Assembly: GCF_006716445.1 (NCBI RefSeq)
Contig: NZ_VFPA01000001.1
Coordinates: forward strand, 1,922,001 to 1,986,000
DNA length: 64,000 nt
Direction of reading: 5' to 3'
Source of the DNA: Pseudonocardia kunmingensis
GTDB taxonomy: Bacteria > Actinomycetota > Actinomycetes > Mycobacteriales > Pseudonocardiaceae
The translations under genes and the position numbers were made by a program. Shown piece by piece: positions 1 to 8,084 of this stretch (its first letter is position 1; the number at the start of each line of letters is the position of its first letter). Below the pieces are notes generated by a model. It was not told the DNA's origin. It ran no database searches and saw only the letters and a program-made list of their open reading frames with translations.

Positions 1-370
1 CACCCGTGAGCGCGACGAGCTCGGGCAGCTGGTGGGCCAGCACGTCGGCGACGCCTGCGCCCGCCCGGGACAGGTTGATCACCCGCCACGCGTCGCGGTG
101 GCGCAGCAGCTCGTGCACCACGCCGACGTAACCGGCGTCGCGGCGGGTGGCGCCGATGCCCTGGGCCGCGGAGTCGCCGAGGACGATCCACAGCGGGCCG
201 GTGGCCTGGCGGGCGTCGAGGTTCGCGGCGGCCCAGTCGTCGGCGAAGGCGCGGATCTGCAGCCTGCGGGCGGAGGCTCCGGGCAGCACGCCGCCGAGGA
301 AGCGTTCGCCACCCGCCTTGACCCGTCGCGCTGCGGCGCGCATCCGAGGGACCTGCAGGGGTGAGCTCAT
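1..370 (-). CDS. SGNH/GDSL-family hydrolase, 3' end cut off by window edge
   Basis: This is the N-terminal 123 residues of a gene read leftward off the window. A basic N-terminus (MSSPLQVPRMRAAARRV) is followed by IVLGDSAAQGIGA at about residues 68-80. That is the GDS block of SGNH/GDSL esterases, whose Ser is the nucleophile. The stretch VINLSRAGAGVADVL fits block II of the family. The start is the ATG at 370; no signal peptide is obvious. The Ser-His-Asp set cannot be completed because the C-terminus is missing, and the substrate (acyl ester, lipid or sugar acetate) cannot be told. Confidence 0.75.
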   Translation of the reverse strand, partial: MSSPLQVPRMRAAARRVKAGGERFLGGVLPGASARRLQIRAFADDWAAANLDARQATGPLWIVLGDSAAQGIGATRRDAGYVGVVHELLRHRDAWRVINLSRAGAGVADVLAHQLPELVALTG

Positions 371-504
371 GAGGACTCCGGGGAGCGGTAGTCGCGACCC
401 GTGGTGCACGGGGGTGGGGATCGTCACCGTAGCCAGGGCGGCGTGCGGCCACCCCGCCGGGTCCCTGCGTGCCACCGGTCCGGACCATGCCGTTCGCCCG
501 GACG

Positions 505-1017
505 TCACCCGCCGTTGGCCCCCACTTCCCCTCCGTGGCCCGAGCGGGGGCGGAAGCCGTAGGCCGTGATCGTCGGGAGCGTGCCGGCGCGCAGCGCGTC
601 GAGCACGTACCGCTCGTGCGGGACCACCGGCTCCGGCAGCGCCGCGAGCTTGAACCAGCCGAGGTCGGCGGCCTTCGCGGCCTCGAGCAACCGGGGTTCG
701 CCGGACCAGCGGCGGCAGCCGAAGAAGAAGTCGACGCGCTCGTCGATCGGTTCGTGGTTGGCGTGGGTGCGGTGCATCGTGGTGAGCGGCTCGAGGTCGG
801 ACGGGTCGATCCGCACCCCGACCTCCTCGGTCGCCTCCCTGCACGCGGCCTCGTGCACCGACTCGTCGGCCTCGACGTGCCCGGCGGCCGCCGCGGCCCA
901 GTGCCCGTCCCGGTACCCGGTGCCCTGGCGCAGCTGCAGCAGCACCTCGGCGTCGTGACCGGTTCCGCGGAGCAGGAGCACGTAGGCGGCCGGGACGACG
1001 CAGAACCTCACGATCAC
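505..1017 (-). CDS. NUDIX hydrolase
   Basis: A 170-residue cytoplasmic protein with a complete Nudix box at about residues 47-69. It begins GHVEADE and ends REATEEVGV, so the Gly, the Arg and the paired Glu residues that bind the metal are present. The family cleaves nucleoside diphosphates linked to another moiety. The fold starts almost at residue 1 (VRFCVVPAAYVLLL), which supports the GTG at 1017. It is divergent from the dienelactone hydrolase with only 17 bp between starts, so the two promoters must overlap. The exact substrate is unknown; no extra domain points to a NADH or ADP-ribose specialist. Confidence 0.85.
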   Translation of the reverse strand: MIVRFCVVPAAYVLLLRGTGHDAEVLLQLRQGTGYRDGHWAAAAAGHVEADESVHEAACREATEEVGVRIDPSDLEPLTTMHRTHANHEPIDERVDFFFGCRRWSGEPRLLEAAKAADLGWFKLAALPEPVVPHERYVLDALRAGTLPTITAYGFRPRSGHGGEVGANGG

Positions 1018-1034
1018 ACCCTAGGCTGCACCGG

Positions 1035-1748
1035 ATGGCCGACACCCGCTACGAGAAGATCAGCACACCTGACGGCGACTTCGAGGCGTTCTGCGCCCTG
1101 CCCGAGACCTCCCCGGCCCCTGCCGTGCTGGTCCTCCAGGAGGTCTTCGGCATCAACGACAACATCCGCGGGCTGTGCGAGCAGCTCGCCGATGCCGGGT
1201 ACCTGGCGCTCGCGCCGGACGTGTTCTGGAGGAGCGAGCCGCGTTTCGAGCGCAAGGACGAGTCCGGCCTCGCCGACGGCTTCGCCCACCTCCAGCGGCT
1301 CGACTTCGACCTGGTGCCCGCCGACCTCACCGCCACCATGGCCCACGCGCGTGCGATGCCCGGGTGCAACGGCACGGTCGGCGGCATCGGCTTCTGCCTC
1401 GGCGGCACGCTCGCCTACCTGCTCGCCACCAGCGCGCGCGTGGACGGGCGGGGGCCGGACGCGGTGGTGTCCTACTACGGCTCGGCGATCCACGGCATGC
1501 TCGGGTCGGCCGACCGGATCGAGTGCCCCGTCCTGTTCCACTACGGGTCGCGCGACCCGTACATCCCGGCGGAGCAGATCGACGACGTCGAGCGGGCCGT
1601 GGCGGGCCGCCCCGGCGTCACCCTGCACCGCTACGAGGCCGGGCACGCGTTCTCCAACTGGGACGCGCCGTCGCTCTACGACGAGGCCGCCGCCCGCACC
1701 GCGTGGGAGCGCACGCTCCGGTTCCTCGACGAGCACCTGCGACCCTGA
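1035..1748 (+). CDS. dienelactone hydrolase family protein
   Basis: This 237-residue alpha/beta hydrolase has the layout of dienelactone hydrolase. The nucleophile elbow is GFCLGG at about residues 117-122, with Cys in place of the usual Ser. The Asp lies in GSRDPYIP and the His in GHAFSN. The early motif VLQEVFGIN is typical of the family. Classical members open the lactone ring of dienelactone in chlorocatechol breakdown, but many paralogues act on other esters. No ortho-cleavage genes are nearby, so the substrate is not inferred. The ATG at 1035 gives a full-length family N-terminus. Confidence 0.88.
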   Translation: MADTRYEKISTPDGDFEAFCALPETSPAPAVLVLQEVFGINDNIRGLCEQLADAGYLALAPDVFWRSEPRFERKDESGLADGFAHLQRLDFDLVPADLTATMAHARAMPGCNGTVGGIGFCLGGTLAYLLATSARVDGRGPDAVVSYYGSAIHGMLGSADRIECPVLFHYGSRDPYIPAEQIDDVERAVAGRPGVTLHRYEAGHAFSNWDAPSLYDEAAARTAWERTLRFLDEHLRP

Positions 1749-1825
1749 TCGGTCCGTGCCGCACGCCGCTGCGCCCCGGCGAGAAGTGGCGCTCGTACCG
1801 GCTTCGTCCGGCCGAGGCGGCGGGT

Positions 1826-2041
1826 TCAGGTGCGCGCCGGGGTGTCGAACAGGCCCGGCGTCCACGCGGCCGCCCGCGGCCGGGAGGCCCACCACAGCCG
1901 GGCGTAGAGCCGCAGGACGCGCGAGGGACGCCGGCGGCCGCGGCAGGCGCGCACGAGGCGACGGTGCGCCGCCTCCGCCTCCCGGACGCGGCGGACGTCG
2001 TCGGCGTGCAGGAACAGGTACGGCAGCTGGTGGGGGTCCAT
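1826..2041 (-). CDS. small hypothetical protein downstream of a winged-helix regulator
   Basis: A 71-residue Arg-rich reading frame (MDPHQLPYLFLHADDVRRV) begins with an ATG only 4 bp after the stop of the regulator on the same strand. The tight spacing suggests co-transcription. It has no membrane segment and no motif I recognise. The Arg content partly reflects GC-rich reading frames, so coding status is less sure than for its neighbours. It is convergent with the dienelactone hydrolase gene. Confidence 0.45.
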   Translation of the reverse strand: MDPHQLPYLFLHADDVRRVREAEAAHRRLVRACRGRRRPSRVLRLYARLWWASRPRAAAWTPGLFDTPART

Positions 2042-2045
2042 GGGC

Positions 2046-2627
2046 TCACCCCGTCCCGGAACCCGGTGGGAAGTACGTCGCGAAGAACATCCTGACCGCG
2101 CGGGCGTCGGGCGGCCGCCTGGCCGGCTCCTCGAGCCGGTCGGCGTACCGGTCGAGGATCGACCGGAGCTCCTGGGCGACCTGTTCCAGCTCCTCGACGG
2201 TCAGGTAGGTGAGGGCCGCGCTCTTGCGACTGTGCCGGCGCCACTCCTCCGGCTCCCGCTCCTGCCTGCGGGAGGCTTCCTTCATCCGGCCGACCTCGTA
2301 GTCGAGGAAGACGTCGGTGAGCGCCTCGGCCGCGAGCTGCCCCTCGGGCTCCAGGCCCTCGGTCTCCCAGCTCTGGTCGTACTTCACCAGCTTCCACGGC
2401 TTCTCCCGGCCGGTGCCGCCCTCGGCCTGCTCGACGAACCCGTACTTGCCCAGCATGTTCAGGTGGTAGGAGCAGCTCGCGACGCTCTCGCCGGTGAAGT
2501 CGGCGCAGCGCGTGGCCGTGGCGGTGCGCTCCAGGCCCAGCAGCTCGATCAGCTTCCACCGCGTGGGGTGCGACAGGGCGCGGAGCGCCTTCGGATCGGT
2601 GATGCGCTCGGGCAGGTGCTCGGTCAC
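2046..2627 (-). CDS. ArsR-like winged-helix transcriptional regulator
   Basis: A DNA-binding protein of 193 residues from the GTG at 2627. The N-terminal half is a winged helix of ArsR/HTH_20 type: ALRALSHPTRWKLIELL is the first helix pair and SYHLNMLGKYGFVE contains the recognition helix. The C-terminal half is a charged helical region, likely for dimerisation or ligand binding. No CxC metal site is present, so metal sensing is not supported. Upstream in-frame codons would read into the CTTGnGCAAG array at 2641-2691, which favours the GTG start next to the array. It is divergent from an F420-type oxidoreductase and probably represses both its own gene and that one. Confidence 0.8.
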   Translation of the reverse strand: MTEHLPERITDPKALRALSHPTRWKLIELLGLERTATATRCADFTGESVASCSYHLNMLGKYGFVEQAEGGTGREKPWKLVKYDQSWETEGLEPEGQLAAEALTDVFLDYEVGRMKEASRRQEREPEEWRRHSRKSAALTYLTVEELEQVAQELRSILDRYADRLEEPARRPPDARAVRMFFATYFPPGSGTG

Positions 2628-2640
2628 GAGGACAAGGTAT

Positions 2641-2691
2641 CTTGCGCAAGGTTCCTTGAGCAAGACTTCTTGAGCAAGCTTCCTTGCGAAG
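2641..2691. promoter_or_regulatory. four-site palindromic operator array, 14-bp period
   Basis: Palindromic decamers CTTGCGCAAG (2641-2650), CTTGAGCAAG (2655-2664) and CTTGAGCAAG (2669-2678), then a 9-base variant CTTGCGAAG (2683-2691), start exactly 14 bp apart. A fifth, half-degraded copy may sit in phase at 2627-2636, where only the CAAG half remains. The array fills the gap between the divergent winged-helix regulator and the F420-type oxidoreductase. That is the expected position for cooperative binding of the regulator. The binding itself is inferred. Confidence 0.7.
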
Positions 2692-2734
2692 CCTGTTGCT
2701 TGACTCGCCGGTAACCCCTGTGTTGGCTACTTGC

Positions 2735-3766
2735 ATGCTGCTCTCGACCCAGCTCCAGTACGGCGACGACCCGGTGCGCAACGCGGAGAGCGTGGTCGCC
2801 ATGGAGCAGGCGGGGCTCGACGTCGTCTGGGTCGCGGAGGCCTACAGCTACGACGCCGTGTCGCTGATGGGCTACCTCGCGGCGCGCACCGAACGCGTGC
2901 AGATCGGCGCCGGGATCCTCCCCATCTACAGCCGCACCCCCACGCTCACGGCGATGAGCGCCGCCGGTCTCGACGCGCTCTCCGGAGGTCGCGCGATCCT
3001 CGGCCTCGGCGCGTCCGGCCCGCAGGTGATCGAGGGCTTCCACGGCGTCCCCTACGACAAGCCGGTGGCCCGCACGCGCGAGGTCATCGAGATCTGCCGC
3101 AAGGTGTGGCGCCGCGAACGGGTCACGCACGAGGGGCTCTACACGATCCCGCTGCCGCCCGAGCAGGGCACCGGCCTCGGCAAGCCGCTCAAGCTGATCA
3201 ACCACCCGCAGCGGGCCGACATCCCGATCTGGGTCGCCGCGCTCGGCGACAAGAACCTCGAGATGACGGCCGAGCTCGCCAACGGGTGGCTGCCGCACGC
3301 GCTGCTCCCGGAGAAGATGCGGGAGGTCTTCGGCCCCGCGCTCGACGCGGGCTTCGCCAAGCGCGCGCCGGAGCTCGGTCCCCTGCAGATCACCGGCGGC
3401 GGGGTCCTCGCGCTCGAGGAGGAGATGTTCGAGCCGGCCCGCAACCTCGCGCGCGGGATCTACGCGCTCTACATCGGCGGCATGGGCGCGCGCGGGAAGA
3501 ACTTCTACAACACGGTCTTCGCCCGCCAGGGCTACGAGGACGCCGCGGAGCGCGTGCAGGACCTCTACCTCGACGGCCGCAAGGACGAGGCGGCCGCGGC
3601 CCTGCCCGACGACTTCATCGACCGGGTCACGCTGATCGGCCCGGCCGGGCACGTCCGGGAGCGGATCGCCGCGCTGCGCGAGGCCGGCGTCACCCACCTG
3701 CACGTGAACCCGGTCTCCGCGGATGCACCGAAGCTGCTCGCGCAGGTCAAGGAGTGGATCTCCTGA
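2735..3766 (+). CDS. LLM-class F420-dependent oxidoreductase
   Basis: A 343-residue TIM-barrel protein of the luciferase-like monooxygenase superfamily. Characteristic pieces are GLDVVWVAEAYSYDAVS, IGAGILPIYSRTPTLTAM, LGLGASGPQV and WVAALGDKNLEM. Actinobacterial members mostly use coenzyme F420 for hydride transfer, though FMN cannot be excluded from sequence. The ATG at 2735 is chosen because earlier in-frame codons overlap the operator array and add no conserved residues. Control by the divergent winged-helix regulator is inferred from the array between them. The substrate is unknown. Confidence 0.85.
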   Translation: MLLSTQLQYGDDPVRNAESVVAMEQAGLDVVWVAEAYSYDAVSLMGYLAARTERVQIGAGILPIYSRTPTLTAMSAAGLDALSGGRAILGLGASGPQVIEGFHGVPYDKPVARTREVIEICRKVWRRERVTHEGLYTIPLPPEQGTGLGKPLKLINHPQRADIPIWVAALGDKNLEMTAELANGWLPHALLPEKMREVFGPALDAGFAKRAPELGPLQITGGGVLALEEEMFEPARNLARGIYALYIGGMGARGKNFYNTVFARQGYEDAAERVQDLYLDGRKDEAAAALPDDFIDRVTLIGPAGHVRERIAALREAGVTHLHVNPVSADAPKLLAQVKEWIS

Positions 3767-3863
3767 TCAGCGGCGGTCACTGACCGCCTCGGGGCCACGG
3801 GCCGGCCGCGCCTCCGCACGGCCGCCCCCCGCCATCGGTGACCCCGGATCGCCCGACTCGTCC

Positions 3864-3902
3864 TTGACAGATACCGGCGGCTGGTGTGCGGTATACCTAA
3901 TT
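3864..3902 (+). promoter_or_regulatory. probable promoter and operator of the tricarboxylate-transporter cluster
   Basis: A TTGACA -35-like element lies at 3864-3869. The perfect palindrome GGTATACC at 3890-3897 follows, and a further GATATC at 3912-3917. The gap from TTGACA to TATACC is too long for a standard -10, so the exact promoter is uncertain. GGTATACC resembles sites bound by FadR-subfamily GntR regulators such as UxuR. A regulator of that type ends the cluster, which makes this its likely operator. Confidence 0.45.
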
Positions 3903-3979
3903 CCGACGACCGATATCCTGCCTACCACCGGTCCCGCTGCCCGGTCCATCCGCGGTCGACCGGCTCCAGAGAGGACGAG

Positions 3980-4999
3980 ATGCGCCCCCGTCTCCGCATG
4001 GCCGCACTGTCGCTGCCGTTCGCCCTCGTGCTCGCCGGCTGCGCCGGTGCGGAGGAGGCGCCGACGAGCACGGATGCCCCCGCCGCAGGTCAGTGGCCCG
4101 GCGAGATGACCCTGTACATCCCGAACGCCCCCGGCGGCGGGTTCGACATCGCCGCGCGCGCCCTGCAGCCCGCGTTGGCCGAGCAGCTCGGTGAGAGCGT
4201 GGTACCCACCAACCTCGAAGGGGCGGGTGGCGCGATCGCCGCTACCCAGATGCTCGACGATCCGGCCGACGGCACGGCCATGATGATCACGTCCAGATCG
4301 ATCGCCTCGGTGCCCTACACCGGCACCCCCGAGATCGACCCGGTCCTCCACCTCGCGCCGATCGGGGTCACCCACCAGGACGTCTCCGCGCTGACGGTCC
4401 GCGCCGACGCGCCCTACGACACCGTGGCGGAGTTCCTCGACCACGCCCGCGCCAACCCCGGCGGCGTGCGGATCGGGACGGCCGGCACCGGCGGGGTCTG
4501 GCACGCCGCCGGGCTGCTACTCGCGCGCGCCGCGGGCGTCGAGTTCACGTTCATCCCCTACGACGGCGGCTCGTCGGCAGGCAACGCGCTCGTGGCCGGC
4601 GAGATCGACGCCGTCACCATCGGCGCCCCGGAGACCCGCCCGTTCGTCGAGGGCGGCGACGCGCGGATGCTCGCCGTGATGGGCGAGGAGCGGTCCAGCC
4701 TCTACCCCGGCGTCCCGACGCTGCAGGAGCAGGGCATCGACGTCACCTACGCGGTGTGGCGGGGCTACGTCGTGGATGCCGAGACGCCCGAGCCCGTCCG
4801 CCTCGAGCTCGCCGAGCGGGTCCGCGCGGCCGCCGAGGACCCGGCCTACCAGACCGCGATGGCCGGGGCGGGGTTCGAGACCACCTGGATCGGCCCTGCC
4901 GAGTTCGGCGAGCTCATCACCCAGGAGGACGAGCTCATCCGCCAACTGTTCGCGGGCGAGGACTTCATGACCACCCGGCCCGAGCGCGTGCCCAACTGA
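3980..4999 (+). CDS. tripartite tricarboxylate transporter substrate-binding lipoprotein (TctC/Bug family)
   Basis: A 339-residue extracytoplasmic solute-binding protein. A signal peptide with lipobox LAGC ends near residue 16, so it should be anchored to the outer face of the membrane. The Bug fold is shown by YIPNAPGGGFDIAAR, NLEGAGGAIAATQM and RIGTAGTGGVWH. These loops hold the carboxylates of ligands such as citrate, tartrate or aromatic acids. The ATG at 3980 follows GAGGACGAG and places the signal peptide correctly. It is first of a transporter operon with tctB and tctA-like genes. The ligand is not predictable from sequence. Confidence 0.9.
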   Translation: MRPRLRMAALSLPFALVLAGCAGAEEAPTSTDAPAAGQWPGEMTLYIPNAPGGGFDIAARALQPALAEQLGESVVPTNLEGAGGAIAATQMLDDPADGTAMMITSRSIASVPYTGTPEIDPVLHLAPIGVTHQDVSALTVRADAPYDTVAEFLDHARANPGGVRIGTAGTGGVWHAAGLLLARAAGVEFTFIPYDGGSSAGNALVAGEIDAVTIGAPETRPFVEGGDARMLAVMGEERSSLYPGVPTLQEQGIDVTYAVWRGYVVDAETPEPVRLELAERVRAAAEDPAYQTAMAGAGFETTWIGPAEFGELITQEDELIRQLFAGEDFMTTRPERVPN

Positions 5000-5000
5000 C

Positions 5001-5507
5001 GTGGACAAGGACATCGTCAGCGGCGCCTGTGTGACGGTGCTCGGGGCCGCGGCCCTTGCGGCGAGCGCCGGCTTCCCCACGGCCCCGTCGGCCGCGGCCG
5101 ACCCGGCCCTGCTGCCGCGGGCCGTGTCCGCCGGGCTGGTCGTGACCGGCGTCTGCATGGTCGCCCTCGGGCTCCGCGGGAGGCGGGCCGCGCCCGCCCT
5201 CGGGTCCGCCCACGTGCCCGAGGACATGCAGGAGGAGCTGGCAGCCCGGGCGGAGCTCCCCCCGGCGCCGCGGCTCGCGCTCGCCGTGTTCGCGGTGCTC
5301 GCCGGGTACGCGACCGCCGCGTTCCAGCTGGGCTACCTCAGCACCACCGTCGTGTTCCTCGTCGCGCTCCCCGTCCTCCTCGGTTGGGGCACGGACCGGC
5401 GCCGGACGGCCGTGCTGGCCGTCTTCGCCGTCGGGCTCACCGCCGCGATGTACATCGGGTTCTTCCTGCTCCTCGGGGTCCCCCTGCCGCGGACACCGCT
5501 TCCATGA
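5001..5507 (+). CDS. tripartite tricarboxylate transporter small membrane subunit (TctB family)
   Basis: A 168-residue membrane protein with four predicted hydrophobic segments (about residues 8-25, 40-55, 88-106 and 112-150). They are separated by a charged loop containing RGRRAAPAL. This matches the four-helix TctB subunit that pairs with the large TctA permease. It starts with a GTG one base after the stop of the binding protein and ends 10 bp before tctA, so the three are surely co-transcribed. TctB sequences are poorly conserved; the call rests on topology, length and position. Confidence 0.85.
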   Translation: MDKDIVSGACVTVLGAAALAASAGFPTAPSAAADPALLPRAVSAGLVVTGVCMVALGLRGRRAAPALGSAHVPEDMQEELAARAELPPAPRLALAVFAVLAGYATAAFQLGYLSTTVVFLVALPVLLGWGTDRRRTAVLAVFAVGLTAAMYIGFFLLLGVPLPRTPLP

Positions 5508-5517
5508 GAGGTCAGGG

Positions 5518-7056
5518 ATGATCGTCTTTGCGGCTTCGCCCGGCTCTCTCTACACCGAGGGCTGGAGCCTGGTCCTCGACCCGCTGACGCTCGCGCTCAT
5601 CGTCCTCGGCGTGCTCACCGGCATGGTGGTGGGCGCGATCCCGGGGCTCACCGCCAACATGAGCGTCGGCGTCCTCGTCCCGCTGACGTTCACGATGGAG
5701 CCGACCGACGCGATCGCGGTGCTCGCAGGCGTCTGGCTGGGCTCCCTCTACGGCGGGACGATCCCGGCGGTACTGGTGAACATGCCGGGCACCCCGGCCG
5801 ATCTCATGACGACGATCGACGGCTACCCGATGAGCCGGCGCGGCGAGGGTGGCCGGGCCATCGGGATCGGCGTGCTCTCCTCGTTCCTGGGCGGCACGAT
5901 CAGCGTCCTGGTCCTGGGGCTCGCCGGGCCGCTGCTGGCGGAGATGGCCCGCAACTTCGGCTCCGCCGAGTACTTCTCGGTGGCGGTGCTGGGTCTGTCG
6001 GTCATCGCCTACGTCTCGGGCACCTCGTTCCTCAAGGGCCTGGCGTCGGCGCTGATCGGGCTGCTCGTCGGGACCGTCGGGCGGGACCTGCTGTCCGGAC
6101 AGGCCCGGTTCACATTCGGCGAGCCCTCGCTGATGGGCGGCCTCGAGTTCATCGCCGTGATCATCGGAATCTTCGGCATGGCCGAGGTGCTCGAGCAGGT
6201 CTTCAGCCGCCAGCACCGGACCGCGCAGCGGCCCCAGACCGTCCGCGGGATGGGCAGCGCCGTCCGCGACGTCATCCCGCTCCGCTGGGTGATCGGACGC
6301 TCCTCGGTCATCGGCACGCTGGTCGGAGCACTGCCCGGGGCGGGCGCGACGATCGCGTCGGTCATCTCCTACGGCACGCAGAAGCGGCTCTCGAAGCACC
6401 CGGAGGAGATGGGGAAGGGTGCCCCCGAGGGCATCTCCGCCTCGGACACCGCCAACAACGCGGCGAGCGGCGGCGCGATGATGACCATGCTCTCGCTGGG
6501 GATCCCGGGCGACGCCCTCACCGCCATCCTGCTGGGCGCTCTCGTCGTGCAGGGCGTACAGCCCGGACCGCGGCTGTTCGAGTCGGACTCCGCCCTCGTG
6601 TCGTCGATCTTCATCAGCCTGCTGCTGGCCAACATCTGCCTGCTCGTCATCGGCATGCTCGCCGCCCGGCACTTCGCCCGGGTGCTGGCGGTGCCGCGGA
6701 CGATCCTGCTCCCGGCGATCGCCGCCATCAGCGTCGTCGGCAGCTACGCGATCAACAACAGCACGGTCGACGTGACCGTCATGCTCGTGTTCGCCGCCGT
6801 CGGGTTCGCGTTCGCCCGCGCCGACATCCCGAAGGCGCCGCTCGTGCTCGCCCTCATCCTCGGCCCGATCCTCGAGTCGAACCTGCGGCGCATGCTGCAG
6901 CTCCACGACGGCGACGCGGCCGCCGTCACCGGATCGATGGTGACCAGCCCGATCGCGCTGCCCGTCCTGCTCGCCTCCCTCGCGCTGTTCGTCCTGCCGC
7001 TCGTCCGGTCGCTGCGCGCGCGCCGCGCCGGTGACCCGCAGGGCGCCCCGCGGTGA
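5518..7056 (+). CDS. tripartite tricarboxylate transporter permease (TctA family)
   Basis: The 512-residue large permease subunit, with about 11-12 hydrophobic helices. Signature stretches include MVVGAIPGLTANMSVGVL, GGTIPAVLVNMPGTPADL, GALPGAGATIASVISYG and MLSLGIPGDALTAILL. The repeated PG-rich loops are the two inverted halves typical of TctA. It moves the ligand delivered by the binding protein, using an ion gradient rather than ATP. The ATG at 5518 follows GAGAGGTCAGGG. The aldo/keto reductase gene follows directly, so import and metabolism appear coupled. Confidence 0.93.
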   Translation: MIVFAASPGSLYTEGWSLVLDPLTLALIVLGVLTGMVVGAIPGLTANMSVGVLVPLTFTMEPTDAIAVLAGVWLGSLYGGTIPAVLVNMPGTPADLMTTIDGYPMSRRGEGGRAIGIGVLSSFLGGTISVLVLGLAGPLLAEMARNFGSAEYFSVAVLGLSVIAYVSGTSFLKGLASALIGLLVGTVGRDLLSGQARFTFGEPSLMGGLEFIAVIIGIFGMAEVLEQVFSRQHRTAQRPQTVRGMGSAVRDVIPLRWVIGRSSVIGTLVGALPGAGATIASVISYGTQKRLSKHPEEMGKGAPEGISASDTANNAASGGAMMTMLSLGIPGDALTAILLGALVVQGVQPGPRLFESDSALVSSIFISLLLANICLLVIGMLAARHFARVLAVPRTILLPAIAAISVVGSYAINNSTVDVTVMLVFAAVGFAFARADIPKAPLVLALILGPILESNLRRMLQLHDGDAAAVTGSMVTSPIALPVLLASLALFVLPLVRSLRARRAGDPQGAPR

Positions 7057-7112
7057 CGCCCGACCGACACCGCGGCGACCAGACCGACCACGATCCCGAG
7101 GAGCCGCCGCAC

Positions 7113-8084
7113 ATGGAGCGCCACACCCTGGCCGGCACCGACCTGTCGATCAGCCGCGTCGTCTTCGGCACGATGACCTTCGGCGCCCAGGTCGACGAGG
7201 CCGAGGCGACCGAGATGGTCGCCCGGTGCCGCGACGCCGGCATCACGGCGTTCGACACGTCGAACAACTACGCCGGCGGCGCGTCCGAGGAGATCCTGGG
7301 CCGGATCGTCAAGCCGTTCCGGGACGAGATCGTCCTCTCCACGAAGGCCGGCAGCCACGTGGACCAGGCGGACGCCTCGGTGGCCGGCCTCTCGCGCACC
7401 GCCCTGAACCACGCGGTCGAGGGCAGCCTGCGCCGGCTCGGCGTGGACCACATCGACGTGTTCTACCTGCACCGGCCGGACCCGAACACCCCCGTCGAGG
7501 AGACCCTCGCGGCCCTCGACGAGCTCGTGCGCTCCGGGAAGGTGCGCCACGTCGGCCAGTCCAACTTCGCGGCCTGGCAGATCACGGAGATGCTCTACCT
7601 GGCCCGGGCGAACGGCTGGCCGGAGATCCGGATCTCCCAGCCGATGTACAACCTGCTCGGCAGGCGGGTCGAGGTCGAGTACGCGGCGTGCGCGCGCCGG
7701 CTCGGGCTGTCCAGCATCACGTACAACCCGCTGGCCGGGGGGCTGCTCACCGGCAAGCACCGCCCCGACGCCGACCCGGCCCCCGGCACCCGGTTCAGCA
7801 AGGCGATGTACCGGGACCGCTACTGGAACCCGGTGCAGTTCGAGGCGATCGACCGGCTGCGCGGCGTCGCCGAGCAGGCCGGGCTCACGCTGATCGAGCT
7901 GGCGTTGCGGTGGGTGTACTCCCGCCCGCTGACCGACGCGATGCTGCTGGGCGCGTCGAGCATCGACCAGCTGACGGCCAACCTCGGGGCGCTGGACGGG
8001 CCGCCGCCGGGGCCGGACGTCCTGAGCGCCTGCGACGACGTGTGGGCGGGCCTCGAGGGCGCCGCGCCGCACTACAACCGATGA
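7113..8084 (+). CDS. aldo/keto reductase
   Basis: A 323-residue (beta/alpha)8 NADPH-dependent oxidoreductase. The catalytic Asp and Tyr lie in FDTSNNYAGGASEEILG, and the Lys and His in VLSTKAGSH and DVFYLHRPD. GQSNFAAWQI and LLGASSIDQL form part of the NADPH pocket. I chose the ATG at 7113, preceded by GAGGAG. An upstream GTG at 7053 overlaps the tctA stop but adds 20 non-conserved residues. It sits between the transporter and a dehydrogenase, so it probably reduces or oxidises an intermediate of the imported compound. Confidence 0.9.
   Translation: MERHTLAGTDLSISRVVFGTMTFGAQVDEAEATEMVARCRDAGITAFDTSNNYAGGASEEILGRIVKPFRDEIVLSTKAGSHVDQADASVAGLSRTALNHAVEGSLRRLGVDHIDVFYLHRPDPNTPVEETLAALDELVRSGKVRHVGQSNFAAWQITEMLYLARANGWPEIRISQPMYNLLGRRVEVEYAACARRLGLSSITYNPLAGGLLTGKHRPDADPAPGTRFSKAMYRDRYWNPVQFEAIDRLRGVAEQAGLTLIELALRWVYSRPLTDAMLLGASSIDQLTANLGALDGPPPGPDVLSACDDVWAGLEGAAPHYNR

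Noticed and set aside
2641..2691. Possible CRISPR or mini-satellite at the 14-bp array
   Set aside because: The units are palindromic, very short and lie exactly between divergent genes, which fits an operator array better.
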